From assembly GCF_024400215.1 (NCBI RefSeq), contig NZ_CP053748.1, positions 2,356,001 to 2,420,000 on the forward strand: DNA of 64,000 nucleotides. Reading direction: 5' to 3'. Below the pieces are notes generated by a model, which was given only the letters and a program-made list of their open reading frames with translations, was not told the DNA's origin and made no database searches. Source of the DNA: Massilia sp. erpn. GTDB lineage: Bacteria; Pseudomonadota; Gammaproteobacteria; Burkholderiales; Burkholderiaceae_D. Position 1 is the first letter of the stretch, and every line of letters begins with the position of its first letter. Both the position numbers and the translations under genes were made by a program. Positions 27,378 to 35,911 of the stretch are shown piece by piece.

Positions 27378-29537
27378 ATGCTTGATACGATGCACCAACC
27401 CGATAACGACATTCGCAATCGCTTGCTGGTCGCGCGGCTGCCTGCCATGCCGCAGATCCTGCTCAAGCTGATTGAGCACCTGCAAGCCGACGATGCCGGC
27501 ATGCCGGAGCTGGCTGCGCTGATCGCCAAGGATGCCGGCATGACCAGCAAGATCCTGTCGGTCGCCAACAGTTCGGCCTACCACCGCGCCAGCCGCACGG
27601 TGAGCCTGGAGCAGTCCCTGGTGTCGCTCGGTACCGACATGATCAAGACCCTGGTTATCAGCGAGTCGGTGTTCCAGACCTTTAATAATTTCCCGCATTC
27701 GGGCAGCACCGACCTGCGCTGCTTCTGGCAAGGTTCGCTGACCACGGCCGTGATCGCGCGCGACATCGCCAGGCAGATGGCCTATCCCCATGTGGAGGAA
27801 GCCTATCTGGCCGGCCTGCTGCACAATGTCGGCCGCCTCGCCTTATTGGCCACCGCGCCCCGGGAATACGCCTTCAACTTCACCGCGCGCGACGACGAGG
27901 AGCTGTGCGCCGTCGAACAGCGCACCCTGGAAATCACCCACACCGAGGCGGGCGCCTGGCTGGTCGAACGCTGGAACCTCGATTCCTTCCTGGCCGACAG
28001 CGTGCTGTATCACCACGAACCGGTGGCGCGCCTGGAAGCGGCCCACCCCTTGATCCGCATCGTGCGCCTGGCCCATCTCCTGTGCGCCAACATCAACGAG
28101 CCGGCCGCCATCGGCGACGCCGGCCGCCTGTGCGGCGTGCCGGACGAGGAACTGGCCGCCATCTGCAAGGCCGCCGCGCGCCAGGTGCAGCGCTCGGCCG
28201 ATTACCTGGGCATCGACCTGAGCGGCGCCGACGCCATCGTCAGTCCGCCGGCCTATGCGCCGCCGCCGCCCGATCCGGTGCAGCAGCGCCTGTCCGAAGA
28301 GGTGCGCAATATGGTGCTGGTGTCCGAGATGGGCCAGACCTTCGCCCGCCAGCAGGGCGAAACCAGCATGCTGGAAGCGATCACGCGCTCGGCCCGCATC
28401 CTCTTCGATTTCGACGCCGCCCTGGTGCTGCTGGAAAATCCCACCGGCCATGCCCTGGTCGGCGTGGCCGCCGGCGAGCACCAGCAGCGCCTGACCGAGC
28501 TGTCCATCCCGCTCAACAAGGGCGGCCTGGTGGTGCAGGCGGCCCAGGAGCGGCGCCAGGTGCTGGCCGCGCGCAATGCGCCGGAACTGGGCATCGCTGA
28601 AGAACAGCTGTTCCGCCTGCTTGGCTCGGAAAGCATGATCTGCCTGCCGCTGGTGGCCGGCCAGCGCTGCCTGGGCGTGCTGGTGGGCGGCGCCGCCGCC
28701 TGGCAGCTGCCCAGCTACCAGAAGCGCGAACGCTTCCTGCAAGCCTTCGGCAACCAGGCCGCCGCCGCGCTGGAAACGGCGCTCTCGGAACGCGGCCATG
28801 CGCGGCGCCAGATCGCCCATGTGGCCGAGGAATACCGCGAAGCCTCGCGCCGCGTGGTGCATGAGGTGAACAACCCGCTGTCCATCATCAAGAACTATCT
28901 GTCGGTGCTGGACAGCAAACTGGCGCGGCGCGAACCCGTGGTCAGCGAAATGTCCATCCTCAACGAGGAAATCGACCGTGTCGGCCACCTGATCAACGGC
29001 CTGGCCGACCTGCAGCCGAGCGATGCCAGCAGCGTCACCCATCTGGCCCGTGTGGCCGAGGACGTGCTGCGCCTGTTCCGCGCCACCGACTTCGTGCCGC
29101 CCTCGGTGCAGATCCTCTTGCGCATGCAGGACGAGCCGAACGAGATCGAGGGCGAGGCCGACCTGCTCAAGCAGATCCTGGTCAACCTGATCAAGAATGC
29201 GGTCGAAGCCCAGCCCCAGGGCGGCAAGATCGAAATCAGCAACCGCGGCTATGTCAACCGCGAGCGCCGCCTGTATGTGGAGCTGGTGGTGGCCGATAGC
29301 GGCCCCGGACTGGCGCCCGAGGTGCTGGCCAATCTGTTCTCTCCGGTGCGCAGCACCAAGGAGGGCAAGCACCATGGCCTGGGCCTCTCCATTGTTCACA
29401 GCCTGGTCAAGAAGCTGGATGGCATGATCACCTGCCGCAGCGGCAAGACCGGCACTTCCTTTGAAATCCTGCTGCCCGCCCGTGGCAGCGCCAGCCAAAC
29501 CGCCAGCGTACAGGCACGGGTAATGGACTCCGTTTGA
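27378..29537 (+). CDS. HDOD-GAF-histidine kinase signalling protein
   Basis: 719 residues, cytoplasmic (no membrane segment). An HDOD domain (about residues 15-220: LPAMPQILLKLIEHLQ, IAKDAGMTSKILSVANSS, AGLLHNVGRLAL with a degenerate HD) is followed by a GAF-like sensor (about 320-465) and a histidine kinase. The phosphoacceptor is His in RRVVHEVNNPLSIIKNYL near residue 494. The N box (ILVNLIKNAVEA), G1 (VADSGPGLAPE) and G2 (GLGLSIVHSLV) are intact. The next gene, 7 bases downstream, starts with a receiver domain and is the obvious partner. A role in cyclic-di-GMP control is inferred. Confidence 0.88.
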   Translation: MLDTMHQPDNDIRNRLLVARLPAMPQILLKLIEHLQADDAGMPELAALIAKDAGMTSKILSVANSSAYHRASRTVSLEQSLVSLGTDMIKTLVISESVFQTFNNFPHSGSTDLRCFWQGSLTTAVIARDIARQMAYPHVEEAYLAGLLHNVGRLALLATAPREYAFNFTARDDEELCAVEQRTLEITHTEAGAWLVERWNLDSFLADSVLYHHEPVARLEAAHPLIRIVRLAHLLCANINEPAAIGDAGRLCGVPDEELAAICKAAARQVQRSADYLGIDLSGADAIVSPPAYAPPPPDPVQQRLSEEVRNMVLVSEMGQTFARQQGETSMLEAITRSARILFDFDAALVLLENPTGHALVGVAAGEHQQRLTELSIPLNKGGLVVQAAQERRQVLAARNAPELGIAEEQLFRLLGSESMICLPLVAGQRCLGVLVGGAAAWQLPSYQKRERFLQAFGNQAAAALETALSERGHARRQIAHVAEEYREASRRVVHEVNNPLSIIKNYLSVLDSKLARREPVVSEMSILNEEIDRVGHLINGLADLQPSDASSVTHLARVAEDVLRLFRATDFVPPSVQILLRMQDEPNEIEGEADLLKQILVNLIKNAVEAQPQGGKIEISNRGYVNRERRLYVELVVADSGPGLAPEVLANLFSPVRSTKEGKHHGLGLSIVHSLVKKLDGMITCRSGKTGTSFEILLPARGSASQTASVQARVMDSV

Positions 29538-29544
29538 GACAACG

Positions 29545-31815
29545 ATGAGCACGATTCCGCCTACCCCCGTCAGCCCGCTGCACCCGCCCACCATCGAAGA
29601 CGCCGGCCATCCCTTGCCGCTCTGTCCCGACTATTCGCCGCGCCTGCTGCTGGTGGACGACGAGCCGCGCCTGCTGTCCTCCCTGTATGAGCTGCTGCGC
29701 GACCGCGACTACCAGCTGGTGACGGCCACCTGCGGCAGCGAAGCGCTGGCGCAATTGAACCGCCTGCAGTTCGACCTGGTCCTGCTCGACCTGCGCCTGC
29801 CCGATATGAGCGGCCACGAGATCATGGACTTCATGAACGCGCGCGGCATCAGCAGCGACGTGATCGTGATGAGCGGCGACGTCGGCATCGAGGCCGCCAT
29901 CGGCGCCTTGAAGCGCGGCGCCTACGATTATCTGCGCAAGCCTTACAGCCGCGAAGAGCTGCTCAAGACCGTGGAGAACGCGCTGCAGAAGCGCCGCCTG
30001 GCGGTCGACAACGAGCGCATCGCCTCGCGCCTGGAAAACTCGGAAAAGATGTACCGCTACCTGGTGGACAGCTCGCCCGACATCATCTACACCCTGAACC
30101 ACGAAGGCCACTTCACTTTCGTCAACGACCGCGCCTACCAGCTGCTGGGCTACACGCGCGAAGAGCTGCTCGGCAGGCATTACTCCATCCTGGTGCACGA
30201 CGAGGACCTGGAGCGCGCGCGCTATGTGTTCAACGAGCGCCGCGTCGACGAACGCGCCTCGCGCAATGTCGAACTGCGCCTGAAGTGCAAGGGCGGCGGC
30301 GGCGCCGAGCGCACCTTCAACAATACGCTGATGACGATTTCGCTGAACGCCATCGGCATGCACCTGCCCGACCACGAAGTCAAACGCCACGAATTCTTCG
30401 GCACCTACGGCGTGGCGCGCGACATCACCGACCGCAAGCGCGCCGAGGAAGTGATTTCCTACCAGGCCTACCACGACATCCTGACCGACCTGCCGAACCG
30501 TATGCTGTTCAAGGACCGCCTGGGCCTGGCCGTGATCCAGGCCAAGCGCAAGCTCACCGAGCTGGCCGTGATGTTCGTCGATCTGGACCGCTTCAAGCTG
30601 GTCAACGACACCCTGGGCCACGTCAAGGGCGACGAGCTGCTGCAGCAGGCCGCGCTGCGCCTGAAGGATTGCCTGCGCAAGGGCGACACCCTGGCGCGCC
30701 AGGGCGGCGACGAATTCACCATCGTGCTGCCCGAGCTGCGCGACCGCGCCGACGCCAAGGCCATCGCCGACAAATTCCTGGAAAGCCTGCAAAAGCCCTT
30801 CGACCTCGATGGTCATATGGTGCACATCTCGGCCAGCATCGGCATCGCCATCTATCCGAGCGACGGCGAAACCATCGACGAGCTGCTGCGCCACGCCGAC
30901 ATCGCCATGTACCAGGTCAAGGCGCTGGGCAAGAACGGCCATAGCTTCTATCACAACTCCATGCTCGACGTCTCGCACCAGAAGATTGCGCTGGAGCAGG
31001 CCCTGCGCAAGGCGCTGGAGCAGAACGAGCTGGAAATGTATTACCAGCCCCAGGTCGACGTGAGCACCGGCCGCATCATCGGCGCCGAAGGTTTGATGCG
31101 CTGGAACCATCCGCAGCGCGGCCTGCTGTCGGCCGGCGAGTTCCTGCCTTTCGCCGAAGAGAATGGCCTGATGCTGCCGATCTCGGACTGGATGCTGGGT
31201 GCCCTGTGCCGCGACCTGCTGCTGTGGAACGCGGCCGGCGGCGAGGCGATCCGGCTGTCGCTGAACCTGTCGCCGCAATATCTGGACCGCGGCGACTTCT
31301 TCGAGAAGATGCGCGGCGCGCTGACGCGCTACGGCATTTCGCCGGCCCAGATCGAGGTCGAGATCACCGAGAATATCTGCATCCGCAATCCGCAGTACGC
31401 CATCGAGCAGCTCAACAAGCTGTGCCAGCTCGGCGTTTCCGTCGCCATCGACGATTTCGGCACCGGTTATTCCTCGCTCAGCTATCTGCACCGCTTCCCC
31501 ATCCACACCATCAAGATCGACCAGAGCTTCGTCAAGGAGATCCACGACGAGAACGGCCACTATCCGGTGATCCTGGCCATCATCTCGATCGCGCGCGGCC
31601 TCGGCCTGCATCTGGTGGCCGAAGGCGTGGAGACCGAAGTGCAGGAGCGCTATCTGGAAGCGAACGGCTGCACCACCATGCAAGGCTATTTGTATCACCG
31701 GCCGATCTGCCTGCACAGCTTCATCAGCGTGCTGCAGGCGCAGAACAAGCTGGCCCCGTTGCCGGGCAGCGCGGCGCTGGACGCGGCGGTGGCGCCGATG
31801 GCGATTCAGGCGTAA
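29545..31815 (+). CDS. REC-PAS-GGDEF-EAL cyclic-di-GMP enzyme
   Basis: 756 residues, soluble. A receiver domain has phosphoacceptor Asp near residue 82 (LLDLRLPDMSG) and the switch Lys in YLRKPYSREEL. A PAS domain (about 165-300) follows, then GGDEF with intact RQGGDEFTIV and an upstream RxxD I-site (LRKGD), so cyclase activity with feedback inhibition is expected. The EAL domain has EGL in place of EAL but keeps the catalytic Glu, DDFGTGYSSL, TIKIDQSF and AEGVET. Both activities may therefore be present. It is the likely output partner of the upstream kinase and is 9 bases from the Sel1 gene. Confidence 0.92.
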   Translation: MSTIPPTPVSPLHPPTIEDAGHPLPLCPDYSPRLLLVDDEPRLLSSLYELLRDRDYQLVTATCGSEALAQLNRLQFDLVLLDLRLPDMSGHEIMDFMNARGISSDVIVMSGDVGIEAAIGALKRGAYDYLRKPYSREELLKTVENALQKRRLAVDNERIASRLENSEKMYRYLVDSSPDIIYTLNHEGHFTFVNDRAYQLLGYTREELLGRHYSILVHDEDLERARYVFNERRVDERASRNVELRLKCKGGGGAERTFNNTLMTISLNAIGMHLPDHEVKRHEFFGTYGVARDITDRKRAEEVISYQAYHDILTDLPNRMLFKDRLGLAVIQAKRKLTELAVMFVDLDRFKLVNDTLGHVKGDELLQQAALRLKDCLRKGDTLARQGGDEFTIVLPELRDRADAKAIADKFLESLQKPFDLDGHMVHISASIGIAIYPSDGETIDELLRHADIAMYQVKALGKNGHSFYHNSMLDVSHQKIALEQALRKALEQNELEMYYQPQVDVSTGRIIGAEGLMRWNHPQRGLLSAGEFLPFAEENGLMLPISDWMLGALCRDLLLWNAAGGEAIRLSLNLSPQYLDRGDFFEKMRGALTRYGISPAQIEVEITENICIRNPQYAIEQLNKLCQLGVSVAIDDFGTGYSSLSYLHRFPIHTIKIDQSFVKEIHDENGHYPVILAIISIARGLGLHLVAEGVETEVQERYLEANGCTTMQGYLYHRPICLHSFISVLQAQNKLAPLPGSAALDAAVAPMAIQA

Positions 31816-31824
31816 GCTCAGGCC

Positions 31825-33435
31825 ATGGTCACCACTACCCACAGCCCTATCATCGAGAAAGCGGCCGGCGCGGGCGGACCTTCCTATTCCGCCGAATTCC
31901 TGCGCGTGAAAGCCATGGCCGAACGCGGCGTGGCCAATGCCCAGCACAGCCTGGGCTTCATGTATTTCAACGGCCAGGGCGTGGAGCAGAATTTCGAACT
32001 GGCGGCCGCCTGGTACCGCCAGGCCGCCAATGCCGGCCTGGAACACGCCCAATACAATCTGGGCGTGATGTACCAGAAGGGCCAGGGCGTCGATCTGGAT
32101 TATCAGGAAGCGGCGCACTGGTACCAGCTGGCGGCCGAACAGGGTTACGCCGCCGCCCAATACAATCTGGGCTGGCTGTACGCCAAGGGCCAGGGCATCG
32201 AAGCCAATACCGAACGCGCCATGTACTGGTTCAGCAAGGCCGCCGAACAGGGCGACGCCGGCGCGCAGAACAATCTGGGCATGATGTACGACACCGGCAA
32301 GGGCGTGCCGCAGGACTTCCGCCAAGCCATCATGTGGTATCGCAAGGCGGCCGAACAAGGCTATGCGCGCGCCCAGTTCAATCTGGCCCTGCGCTACGAG
32401 AATGGCCAGGGCGTGGCGCAGGACCCGGGACAAGCCCTGTCCTGGTTCCGCAAGGCGGCCGAGCAAGGCTATGCCGCCGCCCAGTTCAATCTGGCGCTGC
32501 GCTATGACAAGGGCGAGGACGTGGCCCAGGACAGCGAGAAGGCCGTCAAATGGTACACGCTGGCGGCGCAGCAGGACCACGTCAGCTCGCAGTTCAATCT
32601 CGGCCTGATCTACGATAACGGCCACGGCGTGCCGCGCGACGAGCAGAAGGCGCTGCAATGGTATCGCCGTGCCGCCGAGCAAGGCCACGCCGCCGCGCAG
32701 AACAATCTGGGCCTGCGCTATGCGCATGGCCAGGGCGTGCCGCAGGATTATGTGGAAGCCGAACAGTGGTTCCGCCGCTCCGCCGAACAGGGTTTCCCCG
32801 CCGCCCAGCACCACCTGGGCGCGCTGTACGAAAACGGCCAGGGCGTGGTGCAGGACCAGCAGGAAGCGATCTTCTGGTACCGCAAGGCGGCTGACCAGGG
32901 CCACCTGCGAGCCCAGTTCGACCTGGGTCTGCGCTACGAAGCGGGGCAGGGCGTGCCGCAGGACTACCGCAAGGCCATGGGCTGGTATCTGCGCGCCGCC
33001 GAACAGGATTACGTCGCCGCCCAATACATGCTGGGCCTTTTATTCGACAACGAAGCCGGTCCCGCGCCCGACACCGTGCGCGCCAACGAGTGGTACCGCA
33101 AGGCTGCCGAACAAGGCCACACCCTGGCCCAGTTCACCTTGGCCCTGCGCTACGACAATGGCCAGGGTCTGCCGCGTGACTTCGGCGCGGCGCTGGCTTG
33201 GTATCTGAAAGCGGCGCGCCAGGGCCATGCGCGCGCCCAGCTCAACGCCGGTCTGATGTTCATGTGGGGCCAGGGCGCGGCGGCCGATGTGGAGCAGGCC
33301 TATCGCCTGCTCGCCATGGCCGAACGCGGCGGCGCGCCCGGCGCCGCCAAATATCTGCAGCAATGCGCCGCGCGCATGGACGCCACCAGCCTGGCCCTGG
33401 CGCGCAGCCGCCCCGAACTATTAACGCTGGCCTGA
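31825..33435 (+). CDS. Sel1-repeat protein (13 repeats)
   Basis: 536 residues with no signal peptide. Thirteen consecutive 36-residue Sel1-like repeats (consensus A-x-A-Q-x-N-L-G-x-x-Y-x-x-G-Q-G-V-x-Q-D-x-x-x-A-x-x-W-Y-x-K-A-A-E-Q-G) span about residues 35-500, forming an alpha solenoid for protein-protein contacts. Repeats 6 and 11 are the most divergent. The DNA shows the matching 108-base periodicity. It is the third gene of the kinase and GGDEF-EAL operon and may act as scaffold for that signalling pair. It overlaps the convergent tautomerase gene at its 3' end by 15 bases. Confidence 0.9.
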   Translation: MVTTTHSPIIEKAAGAGGPSYSAEFLRVKAMAERGVANAQHSLGFMYFNGQGVEQNFELAAAWYRQAANAGLEHAQYNLGVMYQKGQGVDLDYQEAAHWYQLAAEQGYAAAQYNLGWLYAKGQGIEANTERAMYWFSKAAEQGDAGAQNNLGMMYDTGKGVPQDFRQAIMWYRKAAEQGYARAQFNLALRYENGQGVAQDPGQALSWFRKAAEQGYAAAQFNLALRYDKGEDVAQDSEKAVKWYTLAAQQDHVSSQFNLGLIYDNGHGVPRDEQKALQWYRRAAEQGHAAAQNNLGLRYAHGQGVPQDYVEAEQWFRRSAEQGFPAAQHHLGALYENGQGVVQDQQEAIFWYRKAADQGHLRAQFDLGLRYEAGQGVPQDYRKAMGWYLRAAEQDYVAAQYMLGLLFDNEAGPAPDTVRANEWYRKAAEQGHTLAQFTLALRYDNGQGLPRDFGAALAWYLKAARQGHARAQLNAGLMFMWGQGAAADVEQAYRLLAMAERGGAPGAAKYLQQCAARMDATSLALARSRPELLTLA

Positions 33436-33828
33436 ATCCGAAGGCGGCCAGCCGATGCCCTGGCGTCCGCCGCCGAAGGACCAGTCCTCCGTCTGCACCG
33501 GCGTGATCACCACCAGCACATCCTCCGGATGGATGCCCGGTTTTTGTTCCAATAACTGCACCAGGCGCTGATAGAAGGCCTGCTTGGTGGCCGCCGTGCG
33601 CGGCCGGCCGATGGTGATGTTGATCGTCACAAAATTATCCGAACGTGGCCCGCCCAGATACTCGCGGTCGAACACCAGCTCATATGGCTCGTGCTGGTGG
33701 ATGGCCTGGAAGCGGTCGGTCGGCGGCACTTCAAAGGCCTCGACCAGCGCCTGGTGCAGGCTGTCCGACAAGGCGCGCAGATACTCGGGCGATTTGCCCT
33801 TGAGCAGAGAAATACGGCTTATTGGCAT
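33421..33828 (-). CDS. Tautomerase-family protein
   Basis: 135 residues. The protein starts MPISRISLLKG, placing Pro at position 2 as the catalytic N-terminal proline after Met removal. LVEAFEVPPTDRFQAIHQHEP and FVTINITIGRPRTAATKQAFYQRLVQLL match the longer tautomerase (4-oxalocrotonate/MIF-fold) group. A GGAGGA ribosome-binding site is 6 bases before the ATG. Its start overlaps the stop of the CMD-like gene by 10 bases, so the two are coupled. The substrate is unknown; enol/keto conversion of an aromatic or acrylate compound is likely for the family. Confidence 0.85.
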   Translation of the reverse strand: MPISRISLLKGKSPEYLRALSDSLHQALVEAFEVPPTDRFQAIHQHEPYELVFDREYLGGPRSDNFVTINITIGRPRTAATKQAFYQRLVQLLEQKPGIHPEDVLVVITPVQTEDWSFGGGRQGIGWPPSDSGQR

Positions 33829-34145
33829 GATGCTTCCTCCTCTTGGTAGATGGATCGTAATAGATTGGCGGCCGAGGCCACGCAAGGCCAGCCGGTATAA
33901 AACGCCAGATGGGTGAGCAACTCGCCCAGCTCCGCGCGGCTGACGCCATTGGCGCGCGCCAGCCGCAGATGGAAGGGCAACTGTTCCAGCCGGTTCAGCG
34001 CCAGCAGGGCCGACACCGTGATCAGGCTGCGCTCGCGCGGCGCCAGGCCGGGCCGCCGCCAGATATCGCCAAACAGCAGCTGGTCGGTGATTTCGGCCAG
34101 GCGCGGGGCAATATCGCCCAGCGCCTGCTGTCCTGCATTGTTCAT
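33819..34145 (-). CDS. Carboxymuconolactone decarboxylase (CMD) family protein
   Basis: 108 residues, all helical. DIWRRPGLAPRERSLITVSALLAL and PFHLRLARANGVSRAELGELLTHLAFYTGWPCVASA are typical of the single-domain CMD family, related to gamma-carboxymuconolactone decarboxylase and AhpD. Only one cysteine is seen in the usual CxxC region, so an AhpD-like peroxidase role is unlikely. It is the first gene of a two-gene operon with the tautomerase, divergent from the LysR regulator that probably controls it. Confidence 0.85.
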   Translation of the reverse strand: MNNAGQQALGDIAPRLAEITDQLLFGDIWRRPGLAPRERSLITVSALLALNRLEQLPFHLRLARANGVSRAELGELLTHLAFYTGWPCVASAANLLRSIYQEEEASCQ

Positions 34146-34177
34146 CTGCGGCTCCCGTTTTAGCGTTTGACAGATGT

Positions 34178-34225
34178 AAGATACCCGTCTATCTTGATTC
34201 TGAAAATCGGAAAGATTTGAATCAA
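34178..34225. promoter_or_regulatory. Putative LysR operator between CMD and LysR genes
   Basis: Two inverted repeats lie in the 104-base divergent gap: AAGATA-N6-TATCTT (34178-34195) and TTGATTC-N18-GAATCAA (34194-34225). Two adjacent dyads between a LysR gene and its divergent target are the usual recognition and activation sites. Confidence 0.5.
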
Positions 34226-34249
34226 CCATTCGATAAATCGGGATTGTCC

Positions 34250-35185
34250 ATGCGCCGCCTCCATTTTGACCTCGATTTCCTGCGCAGCTACGTCACGGGC
34301 GTGGAGCTGGGCAGTTTCGCCCAGGCCGCCGACCGCCTGGGCCGCTCCACCTCAGCCGTCAGCGCCCAGCTCAAGAAGCTGGAAGAGCAGGTCGGTACAC
34401 CCATCCTGCGCAAGGCCGGCCGCGGCATGGTGCCGACGGCGGCCGGCGAAACCCTGCTGGCCTACGCGCGCCGCCTGCTCGAACTGAACGACGAAGCCGC
34501 CAGCGCTGTGCGCGGCGTCGACCTGGAAGGCGGCATCCGCCTCGGCATGCCGGAAGACTTCGGTGAGCGCGTGCTGACCGAAGTGCTGGGCCGCTTCGCC
34601 AAAGCCCATCCCCGCGTGCGTATCGAAGCGCAGATGGCGCGCAATGCCGATCTGCTGGATCGTCTGTCCGGCGGCCGTCTCGATTTTACCCTGGCCTGGG
34701 ACATGGGCCGTAGCTCGCCCCATGCCGAGGGACTGGGCGGCGTGCCGATGCAATGGATCGCCGCCGCCGCGCTGGATGCCGATGCGCCGCCTATCCGGTC
34801 CGGCGGTGCGGAACCGCTGCCGCTGGTCATGTTCGATGCGCCCTGCCTGATGCGCAGCGCTGCCACCATGGCCCTGGACCGCGCCGGCATCCCCTGGCGC
34901 ATCGCCTTCAGCAGTCCAAGCTTGAGCGGCGTCTGGTCCGCCGTCGCGGCCGGGCTGGGCGTCACGGTGCGCACCCGCATCGGCCTGCCCGCCAGCCTGC
35001 ACGCGCTTGATGCCCGCGCCCATGGCCTGCCCGCGCTGCCCAGCGCCCACCTCACCCTGCACCGCGCCGACGCCACACTGTCCCCCACCGCCCAGCGCCT
35101 GTGGGACATCATGCAGCAAGCCCTTGCGCCGCTGCTGCCAGCCAAGGGATTTGACGAGTTGTCAACAACAGCCAAAGCCGCGTAG
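34250..35185 (+). CDS. LysR-family transcriptional regulator
   Basis: 311 residues. The N-terminal winged helix is typical (FDLDFLRSYVTGVELGSFAQAADRLGRSTSAVSAQLKKLEEQ, then RGMVPTAAGETLLAYARRLL). The periplasmic-binding-like effector domain runs from about residue 90, with LGMPEDFGERVLTEVLGRFA. The ATG at MRRLHF was chosen over an upstream TTG. Its position, divergent from the CMD/tautomerase pair, suggests it regulates those genes. The last codons overlap the -10 box of the following tRNA gene. Confidence 0.9.
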   Translation: MRRLHFDLDFLRSYVTGVELGSFAQAADRLGRSTSAVSAQLKKLEEQVGTPILRKAGRGMVPTAAGETLLAYARRLLELNDEAASAVRGVDLEGGIRLGMPEDFGERVLTEVLGRFAKAHPRVRIEAQMARNADLLDRLSGGRLDFTLAWDMGRSSPHAEGLGGVPMQWIAAAALDADAPPIRSGGAEPLPLVMFDAPCLMRSAATMALDRAGIPWRIAFSSPSLSGVWSAVAAGLGVTVRTRIGLPASLHALDARAHGLPALPSAHLTLHRADATLSPTAQRLWDIMQQALAPLLPAKGFDELSTTAKAA

Positions 35186-35188
35186 AAT
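35159..35188 (+). promoter_or_regulatory. Promoter of tRNA-Gly inside the LysR 3' end
   Basis: TTGTCA, an 18-base spacer and TAGAAT, about 10 bases before the mature tRNA start. The -10 box includes the LysR stop codon. Spacing and sequence fit a sigma-70 stable-RNA promoter. Confidence 0.55.
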
Positions 35189-35197
35189 GCCGCTGAC

Positions 35198-35271
35198 GCG
35201 GGTGTAGTTCAATGGTAGAACTTCTGCTTCCCAAGCAGATAGCGTGGGTTCGATTCCCATCACCCGCTCCA
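35198..35271 (+). tRNA. tRNA-Gly (anticodon CCC)
   Basis: A 74-base cloverleaf with encoded CCA. Acceptor arms are GCGGGTG and CACCCGC, the D arm is GTAGTTCAATGGTAGAAC, the anticodon stem TCTGC/GCAGA encloses TTCCCAA (anticodon CCC), and the T arm is GTGGGTTCGATTCCCAT. All stems pair. It reads GGG codons. Confidence 0.95.
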
Positions 35272-35373
35272 CTCCTCCAACGTCAGTGCCCGCGGCTTGG
35301 CCGCGCACGTGCCGCGCCAGTGCCGCCAGCATAAGTTCCCCAACGTGATAATTGCTGGAAATGGTGTGATATT

Positions 35374-35393
35374 GATCAAATTGCAATTTGATC
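35374..35393. promoter_or_regulatory. 20-bp perfect palindrome upstream of the PEP-CTERM pseudogene
   Basis: The sequence GATCAAATTG followed by CAATTTGATC is a perfect dyad 22 bases before the pseudogene ATG. A degenerate version (ACTCAAATTACAAT) precedes the intact paralogue, so the promoter region was part of the duplication. It is probably a regulator binding site. Confidence 0.5.
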
Positions 35394-35414
35394 TTTATGC
35401 ACATGGGACATGCC

Positions 35415-35831
35415 ATGCAAGGATTCAAGAACCTGATCATGGGCGCGAGCCTGCTGTTTTTGCGGTGCCGCCTTGGCCGAACCTTAGACGATCACCGCAA
35501 GCAATTTCAAGATGACCTTTGATGAGCGTTATAACGGGTGGAATACCCGCGATCTGCGGCTGGACTTGCTGTCCGACGCCAACGGCGTCACCCGATATGC
35601 GATGTCATCGGCGAACTATATGCATGCCGAGTTTATTGAGCAGGAAGGTGTTGATGGCGATGCGCATGTGGCGCCGATCATTCCAGCGTCGGTATCTGGC
35701 TGGATATTCCCGTGCTGACCATCTTCACCTCGCCGGTGCCGGAACCGGGCACTTACGCCATGCTGCTGGCCGGTCTGGCCGTGGCCGGCGTGGCAGCACG
35801 CCGCCGCCATAAGCTTACTCAGCCATATTAA
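35415..35831 (+). pseudogene. Decayed duplicate of the downstream PEP-CTERM gene
   Basis: The nucleotide sequence is clearly homologous to the intact gene at 35912 over its start, the NFKMTF..WNTRDLRLDLLSDANGV block and the VPEPGTYAMLLAGLAVAGV tail. Three lesions are visible. A run of five T (35457-35461) replaces four and shifts the frame. A TAT codon is changed to TAG (35485-35487). About 350 bases of the central part are missing, joining the sequence after CATGTGGCG to ATTCCAGCG and shifting the frame again. The product cannot be made as one chain. Confidence 0.9.
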
Positions 35832-35911
35832 ATTTCGAAAATGTGGAAATTGGTGAGTATTTATGAAATTACTCAAATTACAATGTTGCCTTTGTTTACA
35901 TTGGATCCAAG

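Noticed and set aside
29428..33024. Minus-strand frame opposite the GGDEF-EAL and Sel1 genes
   Set aside because: It is explained by the 108-base repeats and GC bias; the plus-strand products are clear.
31930..33380. Regular 108-base repeats that might suggest a CRISPR or satellite array
   Set aside because: The repeats are in frame and encode 36-residue Sel1 units; there are no spacers or short direct repeats.
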